A stretch of 64,000 bases of DNA, from positions 310,001 through 374,000 of the forward strand of contig CAZVBQ010000001.1 of assembly GCA_964625575.1 (NCBI GenBank), given 5' to 3'. A program made the position numbers and the translations under genes. Below are positions 9,747-16,936 of this stretch, piece after piece. Position 1 is the stretch's first letter. Every line of letters starts with the position of its first letter. This DNA is from UTCHB3 sp964625575. Lineage in GTDB: Bacteria > Bacteroidota > Ignavibacteria > Ignavibacteriales > Ignavibacteriaceae. A model generated the notes under the pieces. That model did not search any database, had not been told where the DNA came from, and saw only the letters and a program-made list of their open reading frames with translations.

Positions 9747-10705
9747 TGACTGATCTGATCCCGGAATCGAAAATTCTGGAAGCTCACGCGAGAATTAAGC
9801 CCTACATCCACCGCACTCCGGTTATGACCTCCCGTAGTCTGAACGAACTCGCGGGTTGTGAGCTCTTCTTCAAGTGTGAGAACATGCAGCGGGGTGGAGC
9901 CTTCAAAGCAAGGGGCGCGTTCAACGCCTCTCTGTCACTTAGCCCCGATGAACTGAAAAACGGAATTGCCACCCACTCTTCAGGTAATCACGCCACAGCT
10001 CTAAGCCTTGCAGGTAAAACGCTTGGCACCTCCGCGTACGTGGTAATGCCTTCGAACTCGAAAAAGATCAAAGTCGCCTCAGTGAAGGCTTTTGGAGGCA
10101 GGATCACATTTTGTGAGCCGAATCTCAAAGCAAGGGAGGACACTCTCGCCCGGGTGATCGGGGAGACAGGTGCAGCATTTATTCCACCGTATGATGACGC
10201 AAGAATTATAGCCGGACAGGCAACCGTCGCCAAGGAACTGATCGAAGACATCCCCGGAATAAATGCCATTATTGCCCCCGTCGGAGGAGGCGGTCTCCTT
10301 TCAGGCACGGCCCTCTCATCTTTTTATTTCGGTGAAAATGTTGCCGTATTCGCCGCGGAACCTGCAGGAGCGGATGACGCCTGGCGGTCAATGAATGAAG
10401 GGCACATCGTGCCTTCTGTTAACCCGGACACCATTGCCGACGGCCTCCTTACTTCCCTTGGAAACAATAACTTCCCGATCATCCGTCAACTCGTGAAAAA
10501 GGTGATCACTGTAAGTGACAATGAGATAATTTCGGCAATGCGCCTGCTTTGGGAGCGACTAAAGATAGTGGTTGAACCCAGTTCCGCCACAGTGTTTGCA
10601 GCAGTCCTCAAATCACCTGATGACTTCAAAGGTACCAAAACGGGATTGATCCTCTCCGGTGGAAATGTAGACCTTGCCGAAACCGCAATTTGGTTTAACA
10701 CCTGA
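9746..10705 (+). CDS. PLP-dependent threonine/serine dehydratase or serine racemase
   Basis: This is a fold-type II PLP enzyme of 319 residues. The PLP lysine lies in GGAFKARGA (about K54), the substrate loop is SSGNHA near residue 77, and the phosphate-binding glycine loop GGGGLLSG lies near 178. There is no C-terminal ACT regulatory domain, so it matches catabolic threonine dehydratase/serine racemase rather than the long biosynthetic IlvA. The reaction would be deamination of threonine or serine to 2-oxobutyrate or pyruvate, or racemisation of serine. It is translationally coupled to the potassium regulator by a one-base overlap, though no functional link is obvious. Dehydratase and racemase cannot be separated by eye. 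Confidence 0.85.
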   Translation: MTDLIPESKILEAHARIKPYIHRTPVMTSRSLNELAGCELFFKCENMQRGGAFKARGAFNASLSLSPDELKNGIATHSSGNHATALSLAGKTLGTSAYVVMPSNSKKIKVASVKAFGGRITFCEPNLKAREDTLARVIGETGAAFIPPYDDARIIAGQATVAKELIEDIPGINAIIAPVGGGGLLSGTALSSFYFGENVAVFAAEPAGADDAWRSMNEGHIVPSVNPDTIADGLLTSLGNNNFPIIRQLVKKVITVSDNEIISAMRLLWERLKIVVEPSSATVFAAVLKSPDDFKGTKTGLILSGGNVDLAETAIWFNT

Positions 10706-10748
10706 ACCGGCACCACCCCTCTACCTTTTTTCTTAGTCCCCTTTTTAG

Positions 10749-10756
10749 TATATTTG
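10749..10756 (+). promoter_or_regulatory. Bacteroidota-type -7 box upstream of tRNA-Leu
   Basis: TATATTTG matches the TAnnTTTG -7 consensus of Bacteroidota sigma-A promoters and ends 14 bases before the tRNA 5' end. A T-rich stretch lies where a -33 element would be, but no clear TTTG is seen. The same octamer occurs before tRNA-His, lexA, the porQ-like gene and the lipoprotein gene at 30779. Confidence 0.6.
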
Positions 10757-10770
10757 CAAGCTAATTTAAA

Positions 10771-10852
10771 GCGAAAATGGCGAAATTGGTAGACGCGCTA
10801 GACTTAGGATCTAGTGGAGAGATCCGTGGGGGTTCGAGTCCCCCTTTTCGCA
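10771..10852 (+). tRNA. tRNA-Leu (UAG anticodon)
   Basis: This is an 82-nt class II tRNA. The acceptor arm GCGAAAA pairs with TTTTCGC and the discriminator is A. The D arm contains the A-A-T-T-G-G-T-A-G-A pattern. The anticodon stem CTAGA/TCTAG encloses loop CTTAGGA, giving anticodon UAG. A long variable arm typical of leucine tRNAs follows, and the T loop is TTCGAGT. CCA is not encoded. Trigger factor starts 25 bases downstream, so the two may share a transcript. Confidence 0.95.
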
Positions 10853-10877
10853 CTTCATTTCTTAAACAGAGGTTAGT

Positions 10878-12242
10878 TTGGAAAATAAAGTCAATCAGTT
10901 ATCCACTGCTGAACATCAACTGGAAGTTACATTAAGCCCTGAAGAAGCCTCACCACTTATTCAATCCGAAGTTGCAAAAAAAATAGCTACAATCCAGATT
11001 CCCGGTTTCAGAAAAGGGAAAGCTCCACGTCATGTTATTAAAAACATGTACGGTGAATCACTCGAATATGATGCCGCTGAAAAAGTGGCGAATAAAACAT
11101 TTTGGGACCTTGCCAAAGAGCTCGATCTTAAACCATTGAACACCCCCGGACTCGTTGATATCAACTACAAACCGGGCGAAGCCCTTTCTTTCAAGGTAAA
11201 CTACGAAGTGTTCCCCGAGATCGAAGTGGCCGGCTACAAAGGTAACGATATTGAAATTCCAAAATATGAGGTTACCGATTCACTGATCGAAGAAGAGATC
11301 AAAAATCTTCTCAGCTCGAACGCCACTTATGAAAACGTGGACAAGATGGAAGACCCTGATTCGACTGTGATCGATATCGACGTTTATAACGCGGAAACTT
11401 CCCTCGAAATGGGAACCCCGAAACAAATTGAATTGAACTATCCCCTTCTCAGCGAATCATTCGTAGCGAACGCTCCCAACCTGAAAGCCGGCGACATTAT
11501 AGAGCCTGCTGATTTTTACGCCGAGCAGAAGATGATTGATGGATACGCGAAAACCAATTACAAATTCATCGTAAAAGGTTTCAGGAAGAAAGCACTTCCC
11601 GAACTTAATGATGAGTTTGTTCAGTCGATCTCAAAGGAATATAAAACCGTTGATGAACTGAAAGAAGGGATCTCAGCCTACTACAAGGGTTATTATAACG
11701 ATATGACGACCCGCATCTACACTTCCAGGCTTGAGAAAACCCTCCTCGACGCAAACGACGTGAAGGTTCCCGGCTCTTTCGTTGAAAGGGTTCTTGAATA
11801 TTTTGTAAAAGAAGAAACTGATAAAGCGAAAAAAGAGAAGAAACCTCTTCCAAAAGCTGACGACCTCAGAGTTGCTTACAGACCATATGCCGAAAAAGAA
11901 GCAAAGTGGCAAGTTCTTAGAGAGAACATCATCAGACAGGAAAACCTTTCTGTTACCGATGAGTACATCAACGAGATGGTAGCGAAAGAGGTTGAACGCT
12001 ATAACATCAGTGAAGACATTCTTAAAGAATACTTCAGTGGTGACCAGGTGAGAAATCAGCTCCTCTACACTATTCTTGATAATTTCCTCGGTGAGCACAA
12101 TCCAATTAAAGAGATCGATCCCGACGAATACAGAAAAAAATATGTAGACAACCATGATCACCACCACCATGATCACGATCACGACCATGAACACCACGAT
12201 CATGATCATGAACACCATCACGATCATAAACACCATCACTGA
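10878..12242 (+). CDS. tig: Trigger factor with a His/Asp-rich C-terminal tail
   Basis: This is the ribosome-associated chaperone and peptidyl-prolyl isomerase that receives nascent chains. The ribosome-docking signature GFRKGKAPRHVI is present at about residues 43-54. A PPIase-like domain spans about 150-240 and the helical C-terminal chaperone domain runs to about 420. The last 30 or so residues (about 425-454) are almost entirely His, Asp and Glu, an extension not part of the standard trigger factor, and look able to bind Ni, Zn or Cu. The start is TTG at 10878 with AGAGG upstream. It lies just before clpP, the usual tig-clp neighbourhood, but without clpX. Confidence 0.93.
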   Translation: MENKVNQLSTAEHQLEVTLSPEEASPLIQSEVAKKIATIQIPGFRKGKAPRHVIKNMYGESLEYDAAEKVANKTFWDLAKELDLKPLNTPGLVDINYKPGEALSFKVNYEVFPEIEVAGYKGNDIEIPKYEVTDSLIEEEIKNLLSSNATYENVDKMEDPDSTVIDIDVYNAETSLEMGTPKQIELNYPLLSESFVANAPNLKAGDIIEPADFYAEQKMIDGYAKTNYKFIVKGFRKKALPELNDEFVQSISKEYKTVDELKEGISAYYKGYYNDMTTRIYTSRLEKTLLDANDVKVPGSFVERVLEYFVKEETDKAKKEKKPLPKADDLRVAYRPYAEKEAKWQVLRENIIRQENLSVTDEYINEMVAKEVERYNISEDILKEYFSGDQVRNQLLYTILDNFLGEHNPIKEIDPDEYRKKYVDNHDHHHHDHDHDHEHHDHDHEHHHDHKHHH

Positions 12243-12302
12243 TTGAACCAAGCCGGAAGGCATTGTGTTTATAGTGTATAAATTTATTGAAAGATCAAGC
12301 AA

Positions 12303-12914
12303 ATGAGCAGCAAAATCGAAATATACAATCAGTTGGTACCCTACGTTATCGAGCAGACTGGTCGAGGCGAGAGGGGCATGGATATCTACTCCCGCTTGTT
12401 AAGGGAAAGAATCATCTTTCTCGGAACAGCGATCGATGACCATATCGCTTCCCTGACAATTGCCCAGCTCATCTTCCTTGAAGCTGAGGATTCAACCAAG
12501 GACATTTATCTCTACATAAACTCACCCGGGGGAAGTGTCTCCGCGGGGCTCGCGATCTACGATACAATGAAGTTCATAAAACCCGATGTGGCTACCATCT
12601 GCGTTGGGCTTGCCGCTTCAATGGGAGCAGTGCTTCTTGCCGGCGGTGCCGATGGCAAAAGATCTGCACTTCCCCACTCCAAGATCATGATACACCAGCC
12701 TTGGATTGGTGGAATATCAGGCCAGGCTTCCGATATCGAGATCCAGGCAAGAGAGATGATGAAAACGAGAGACACGCTTTACAAGATACTCTCCGAGCAC
12801 ACAGGAAAATCAATTGATCAGATCACAAAAGACTGCGACCGTGACTATTTCATGACCTCCGAAGAGGCTGTGGAATACAAACTGATCGACAAGGTCTTTG
12901 ACAAACGCAAGTGA
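12303..12914 (+). CDS. clpP: ATP-dependent Clp protease proteolytic subunit
   Basis: This 203-residue serine peptidase forms the ClpP barrel that degrades proteins delivered by ClpX or ClpA/C. The catalytic triad can be read as S106 (in LAASMGAV), H131 (in MIHQPW) and D180 (in CDRDYFM). The serine-to-histidine spacing of 25 residues is the same as in E. coli ClpP. The IYINSPGGSV strand at about 71-79 is also canonical. The gene is followed directly by a strong terminator, so it ends the tig-clpP unit, and no Clp ATPase gene is present in the window. Confidence 0.96.
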   Translation: MSSKIEIYNQLVPYVIEQTGRGERGMDIYSRLLRERIIFLGTAIDDHIASLTIAQLIFLEAEDSTKDIYLYINSPGGSVSAGLAIYDTMKFIKPDVATICVGLAASMGAVLLAGGADGKRSALPHSKIMIHQPWIGGISGQASDIEIQAREMMKTRDTLYKILSEHTGKSIDQITKDCDRDYFMTSEEAVEYKLIDKVFDKRK

Positions 12915-12931
12915 TCATTAAAACTTAAATA

Positions 12932-12964
12932 AAAAAAGCTGCCCCAACAAGGCAGCTTTTTTTG
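12932..12964 (+). terminator. Rho-independent terminator after clpP
   Basis: AAAAAAGCTGCC pairs with GGCAGCTTTTTT around a CCAACAA loop, followed by a T run. The A-rich left arm and T-rich right arm make it long and very stable; it could work in both directions. Confidence 0.9.
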
Positions 12965-12971
12965 TATCTGA

Positions 12972-12979
12972 TAAGTTTG
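12972..12979 (+). promoter_or_regulatory. Candidate -7 box for the VWA/MoxR pair
   Basis: TAAGTTTG fits TAnnTTTG and lies between the clpP terminator and the VWA gene starting at 13012, where a new promoter is needed. No convincing -33 element is seen. Confidence 0.4.
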
Positions 12980-13011
12980 AACCATTATTTAACCCGGCAT
13001 GTTACCCTGAT

Positions 13012-14109
13012 ATGAACGGATTCAGATTTACAAAGTACGTACCACCTTCACTGAAGGATGCCCGGTTTGAAGACCTGCTGAAGATATTCATGCAGTTGCT
13101 TACCATCACTTCCGGAGATGTAAGTCAGGCTATCAACTGGATGAATCAACTCGACAGAAGATACCGCCTCTCGACTGACAACTACGGAATGGGCGATTTC
13201 ATTGATGATCTTAAAAGCAAAGGTTACCTGAAAGAAGACCCCGTCTCGGGAAACTTAACCCCCTCCGCGCGGTCGGAGAAAACAATCAGGAAACAATCGC
13301 TCGAAGAAATTTTTGGAAAACTGAAGAGGAGCAATACAGGTAACCACCGTTCACCTTTCACCGGAACCGGCGATGAGCTCACTTCAGACAGAAGGGAATT
13401 TCAATTCGGTGATACGCTCGATCAGGTTGATCTCACCGACTCAATCAGAAATGCCCAGATAAATCATGGACTCGATGATTTCAGGCTCACAGAGAACGAT
13501 CTTGAGATACAGGAGAAAGATTTCAAGGCCGCAACCGCCACTGTGCTCATGATCGATATCTCACACTCAATGATTCTCTACGGCGAAGACAGGATCACCC
13601 CCGCCAAGAAAGTCGCCATGGCGCTCGCGGAGTTGATAACCGTTAAATATCCAAAAGACACGCTCGATTTCATCGTCTTTGGCAACGACGCGAGACCGAT
13701 AGAGATCAAAGATCTGCCATATCTACAGGTGGGCCCATACCATACCAACACTGTAGCGGGACTCGAGTTGGCTATGGAAATTTTAAAAAGAAGAAAAACC
13801 GCCAACAAGCAGATATTCATGATAACAGACGGCAAACCAACCTGTCTGAAGATCGGATTGAGATATTACAAGAACGCGTTCGGGCTCGATCGCAAGATCG
13901 TTAACAAGACTCTTGATCAGGCGGCAATCGCGAGGAAAAGAGGGATCCCTATCACAACCTTCATGATCGCTTCCGATCCCTACTTGCAGCAATTCGTTCG
14001 TGAGTTCACGAGTGTGAACAATGGCAGGGCTTTTTACAGCGATCTCGACGGACTGGGACAGTTCGTCTTCGAAGATTTTATCAGGAACAGAAGAAAAAAG
14101 GTCAGATAA
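13012..14109 (+). CDS. VWA-domain protein paired with a MoxR-type ATPase
   Basis: This 365-residue soluble protein has a von Willebrand A domain in its second half. The metal-ion site DxSxS reads D182-I-S-H-S186, followed by the T-D-G type segment (FMITDGKPT near residues 268-276). The first 150 residues are charged and helical without a recognised family. Together with the downstream AAA+ protein (4-base gap) it forms the common MoxR-VWA arrangement, in which the ATPase and VWA protein act jointly in metal-cofactor insertion or protein maturation. The substrate here is unknown. No membrane segments or signal peptide are visible. Confidence 0.85.
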   Translation: MNGFRFTKYVPPSLKDARFEDLLKIFMQLLTITSGDVSQAINWMNQLDRRYRLSTDNYGMGDFIDDLKSKGYLKEDPVSGNLTPSARSEKTIRKQSLEEIFGKLKRSNTGNHRSPFTGTGDELTSDRREFQFGDTLDQVDLTDSIRNAQINHGLDDFRLTENDLEIQEKDFKAATATVLMIDISHSMILYGEDRITPAKKVAMALAELITVKYPKDTLDFIVFGNDARPIEIKDLPYLQVGPYHTNTVAGLELAMEILKRRKTANKQIFMITDGKPTCLKIGLRYYKNAFGLDRKIVNKTLDQAAIARKRGIPITTFMIASDPYLQQFVREFTSVNNGRAFYSDLDGLGQFVFEDFIRNRRKKVR

Positions 14110-14113
14110 AGAA

Positions 14114-15637
14114 ATGATGAACATAAAAATTGAAGAGATTAAAACTCTCGGACAGCTAAAGTCCTCCGGCTATGTAAGCCGTTCCATTAAAGATGAACTG
14201 CGTGAAAACCTGATAGAGCACATCAAAAATGGCGATGAGCCATTCAAAGGAATACACGGATATGAAGACACCGTGATTCCCGATCTGAAAAAAGCGATCC
14301 TCTCGCGCCACAATATTTTGCTGCTCGGTCTCAGGGGTCAGGCAAAAACAAGGATAGCCCGCACTATTGTTTCACTTCTCGATGAATACATCCCCGCTGT
14401 AAAAGGAAGTGAACTTATGGATGACCCGTTCAATCCCGTTTCCGTTTATGCCCGTTCGCAGATAGTCACACATGGTGACGATACAGAGATCGTATGGATA
14501 CATCGTGATGAAAGGTACACCGAGAAACTCGCCACCCCGGATGTGTCGGTTGCCGATCTCATCGGCGATGTAGACCCAATTAAAGCGGCAGCGCTGAAAC
14601 TCCCCTATTCTGATGAGAGGGTAATACATTACGGCCTTATACCCCGTTCCCACCGTTCAATATTTGTAATAAACGAACTCCCGGATCTCCAGGCACGTAT
14701 ACAGGTGGCACTTTTTAACATCCTTCAGGAAGAGGATATTCAGATCCGTGGTTTCAGAATGAAACTTCCGCTTGATATTCAGTTCGTTTTCACCGCGAAT
14801 CCGGAAGATTATACCAATCGTGGTTCAATAGTTACTCCCCTTAAAGACAGGATCGACAGTCAAATACTCACCCACTATCCAAAGGAAATTTCAACCGCGA
14901 AGGCGATCACAAAACAGGAAGCCAGACTCCACACCGACCAAAAACAGATGATCAAATGCTCTCCGTTGATCGAAGACCTGCTTGAGCAGATCGCTTTTGA
15001 AGCGAGGAAAAGTGAGTATATCGATGAAAAAAGCGGCGTTTCTGCCCGTCTGACCATTTCAGGCTATGAAAACCTGCACAGTTCCGCTGAACTCCGGGCC
15101 CTCAAAAACAAGGAGAATAATGTCTCCGTAAGGATCAGCGATCTTTATGAGATCGTTCCTTCAATAACCGGTAAAATTGAACTGGTGTACGAGGGTGAGC
15201 AGGAAGGTTCCGCTGTGGTGGCACATATGCTTATTTCGAAGGCGATCAGAACTGTGTTCCTCAACTTCTTCCCCTCCCCCGAGAAAAAAGGGAAAGATGA
15301 AGAAGGTAAAAAAGAATATTCTGAAATTCTTGACTGGTTCGCCAAAGGAAATGTCCTTGATCTTTACAGTCAGATTGATGGAAAAGCATGGTACACTTCT
15401 CTTGAATCAGTTCCGGGTCTCTTCAGGCTGGTTTCCAAACATGTTGCCGGAATAGACAAAGAGGAACAGGCACTTTTTGCCGAATTTGTGCTCCATGGAA
15501 TGAGTGAGTTCTCTCTGCTAAGCAAATTCGGGCTCTCCGGCAAATTCGTTTTCCGGGATATGCTCTCAACCATGTTCACCCTCGATAATTCAGATGAGGA
15601 CGACGATCTCTCTGATCTTGAGAACGACCGTTTCTAA
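14114..15637 (+). CDS. MoxR/magnesium-chelatase-like AAA+ ATPase (507 aa)
   Basis: This is an AAA+ ATPase of the ChlI/MoxR group. Walker A reads GLRGQAKT at residues 72-79; Walker B is IFVINELPD near 183-191, with Asn-Glu in place of the usual Asp-Glu; and a sensor-1-like F-T-A-N-P-E-D segment lies near 217-223. I chose the start at 14114 (ATGATGAAC) because the longer open frame from 14021 runs through the end of the VWA gene and adds only out-of-frame-looking sequence. The C-terminus is acidic. It pairs with the upstream VWA protein and ends at a terminator. The partner and process served by this ATPase cannot be told from the sequence. Confidence 0.85.
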   Translation: MMNIKIEEIKTLGQLKSSGYVSRSIKDELRENLIEHIKNGDEPFKGIHGYEDTVIPDLKKAILSRHNILLLGLRGQAKTRIARTIVSLLDEYIPAVKGSELMDDPFNPVSVYARSQIVTHGDDTEIVWIHRDERYTEKLATPDVSVADLIGDVDPIKAAALKLPYSDERVIHYGLIPRSHRSIFVINELPDLQARIQVALFNILQEEDIQIRGFRMKLPLDIQFVFTANPEDYTNRGSIVTPLKDRIDSQILTHYPKEISTAKAITKQEARLHTDQKQMIKCSPLIEDLLEQIAFEARKSEYIDEKSGVSARLTISGYENLHSSAELRALKNKENNVSVRISDLYEIVPSITGKIELVYEGEQEGSAVVAHMLISKAIRTVFLNFFPSPEKKGKDEEGKKEYSEILDWFAKGNVLDLYSQIDGKAWYTSLESVPGLFRLVSKHVAGIDKEEQALFAEFVLHGMSEFSLLSKFGLSGKFVFRDMLSTMFTLDNSDEDDDLSDLENDRF

Positions 15638-15644
15638 CGAAAAA

Positions 15645-15676
15645 GGCTGCCTCTAAACCGGCAGCCTCTTTTTTTA
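15645..15676 (+). terminator. Rho-independent terminator after the MoxR-type gene
   Basis: GGCTGCC (15645-15651) pairs with GGCAGCC (15660-15666) and is followed by TCTTTTTTT. A preceding A run means it may also stop transcription of the convergent gene that ends at 15674. Confidence 0.85.
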
Positions 15677-16762
15677 TAATTTGTCTTTTTTCAGTTTCAA
15701 GACCACGAACCGTTTCTCACGGTCACTCGCGAATTCTTTCATCGAGTCAGTGATCTCTTCATGTGAAACTGACTCATCCGGTTTCTTTTCAGCAAGATCA
15801 TGCCGCTTTTTCTCAAGAAAGGCGGAAAACGGTGAACGCTTTGTGCTTCCATTCTGATCTGCCTGGTTTCGTCCTAACACCTGTGTGGTACCAAACGCCG
15901 ATTTTGGTCTGCCCCTCTGTCCCACAACCGTGAACCTCGCGCTTTGCTGGTCGGTGGTGCCTGGTGAAATATCCGCCTGAGTGGTCGAACCGATTCTCGC
16001 GTCAGCAGGGTTAACCCTTCGTGCAGCCTTGGATGGATCATAATAGGAGTCTTCTTCAAAAAGAGTCGTCGATCTCACACCCCAGGCGCGGGTAACTTTG
16101 GAAGGTGTTTCCGCAGTGTTCTTTTTCTGAAACCCAAGATCCTCTGAAGTGAGGGCCTGAAACTTGGAGCGGCTCTGTGCCTGCGGCTCCGGCTTGGGGA
16201 TCTCTGCCTTCGGTGAATCAATCACCTCATTGGTGGAAAGATTGTTGATCACGCGGTCGAAGTCGATCTCATCAAAAGCACATATCAGTTCGGCAAATGC
16301 CCTGTCATTCTGATTTTGCACTTCGCCGGCCTCCAGATCAAATGAGTATGATTCCTCATACTGCGACATTCCATCATGCATACCTTGTGATTTCAGCCCT
16401 ACCTGCTGGATCCTGAACCTGAGATCAGGTTCCTCCTTCAAAAAACCATTATCTTCCATCTCCTTGATGCAGTAGATGGGATCAAAATATATCACTTCCC
16501 TGACGGAGTTTATCAGAACCTGCTGACCGTATTTAACGTAGTTAATATCAAAATCTTCGAGATTGGTAAGTAACCGGTACGCGACGATCGTTTTAGGTTG
16601 AAGATCGTTAACATAGGTGCATACTTCGTTGTAGTGTATCCTGATGGGATTGTGAATACCTATGTTCCTCCGTACCATACGGAAATTATTTTCGAGGTCA
16701 AAGCGGTTTTCTGAGTAGATCAGAACATCGCTGCCGTCACCTCTTGTTGTCTCTAATATCAT
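15674..16762 (-). CDS. Protein of unknown function with a conserved-looking N-terminus and disordered basic tail
   Basis: I do not recognise a family in this 362-residue protein. Residues 1-130 look folded, with alternating hydrophobic strands and many Tyr, Asn and Asp residues. Residues about 185-345 are rich in Ser, Thr, Gln, Pro and Arg and are probably disordered. The C-terminus ends in a Lys-rich stretch (FVVLKLKKDKL). There is no signal peptide or membrane segment, so it is probably cytoplasmic. It stands alone, convergent with the MoxR-type gene, and 174 bases separate it from the next gene on the same strand. Confidence 0.75.
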   Translation of the reverse strand: MILETTRGDGSDVLIYSENRFDLENNFRMVRRNIGIHNPIRIHYNEVCTYVNDLQPKTIVAYRLLTNLEDFDINYVKYGQQVLINSVREVIYFDPIYCIKEMEDNGFLKEEPDLRFRIQQVGLKSQGMHDGMSQYEESYSFDLEAGEVQNQNDRAFAELICAFDEIDFDRVINNLSTNEVIDSPKAEIPKPEPQAQSRSKFQALTSEDLGFQKKNTAETPSKVTRAWGVRSTTLFEEDSYYDPSKAARRVNPADARIGSTTQADISPGTTDQQSARFTVVGQRGRPKSAFGTTQVLGRNQADQNGSTKRSPFSAFLEKKRHDLAEKKPDESVSHEEITDSMKEFASDREKRFVVLKLKKDKL

Positions 16763-16886
16763 TTTTCAGCCAATAATTCGATTATTTCGTGTGACAGTGA
16801 AGTTTATCGCGCTTGTAAAATCGGTCGATTCAAACCTAAAATATAATATATTTTTTTTACTTTTCAGGCAATACTGATTTTGGATA

Positions 16887-16922
16887 AAAAAAAAGCCCGT
16901 ACCGGAATAAGCACGGGCTTTA
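16887..16922 (-). terminator. Rho-independent terminator of the T9SS cargo gene
   Basis: On the minus strand an AGCCCGT / ACGGGCT stem with a 12-base loop is followed by a run of nine T. It lies just after the stop of the leftward gene that starts at 19846. Confidence 0.88.
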
Positions 16923-16936
16923 TCAAATTCAGGCGA

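Noticed and set aside
11673..12302. 209-aa open frame on the minus strand with a very hydrophobic Met/Val-rich stretch
   Set aside because: It is the complement of trigger factor; the hydrophobic run is only the reverse reading of His and Asp codons of the tail.
14021..14113. Longer start for the MoxR-type gene
   Set aside because: The extra 31 codons overlap the VWA gene and read as out-of-frame sequence; ATGATG at 14114 follows the VWA stop in the normal way.
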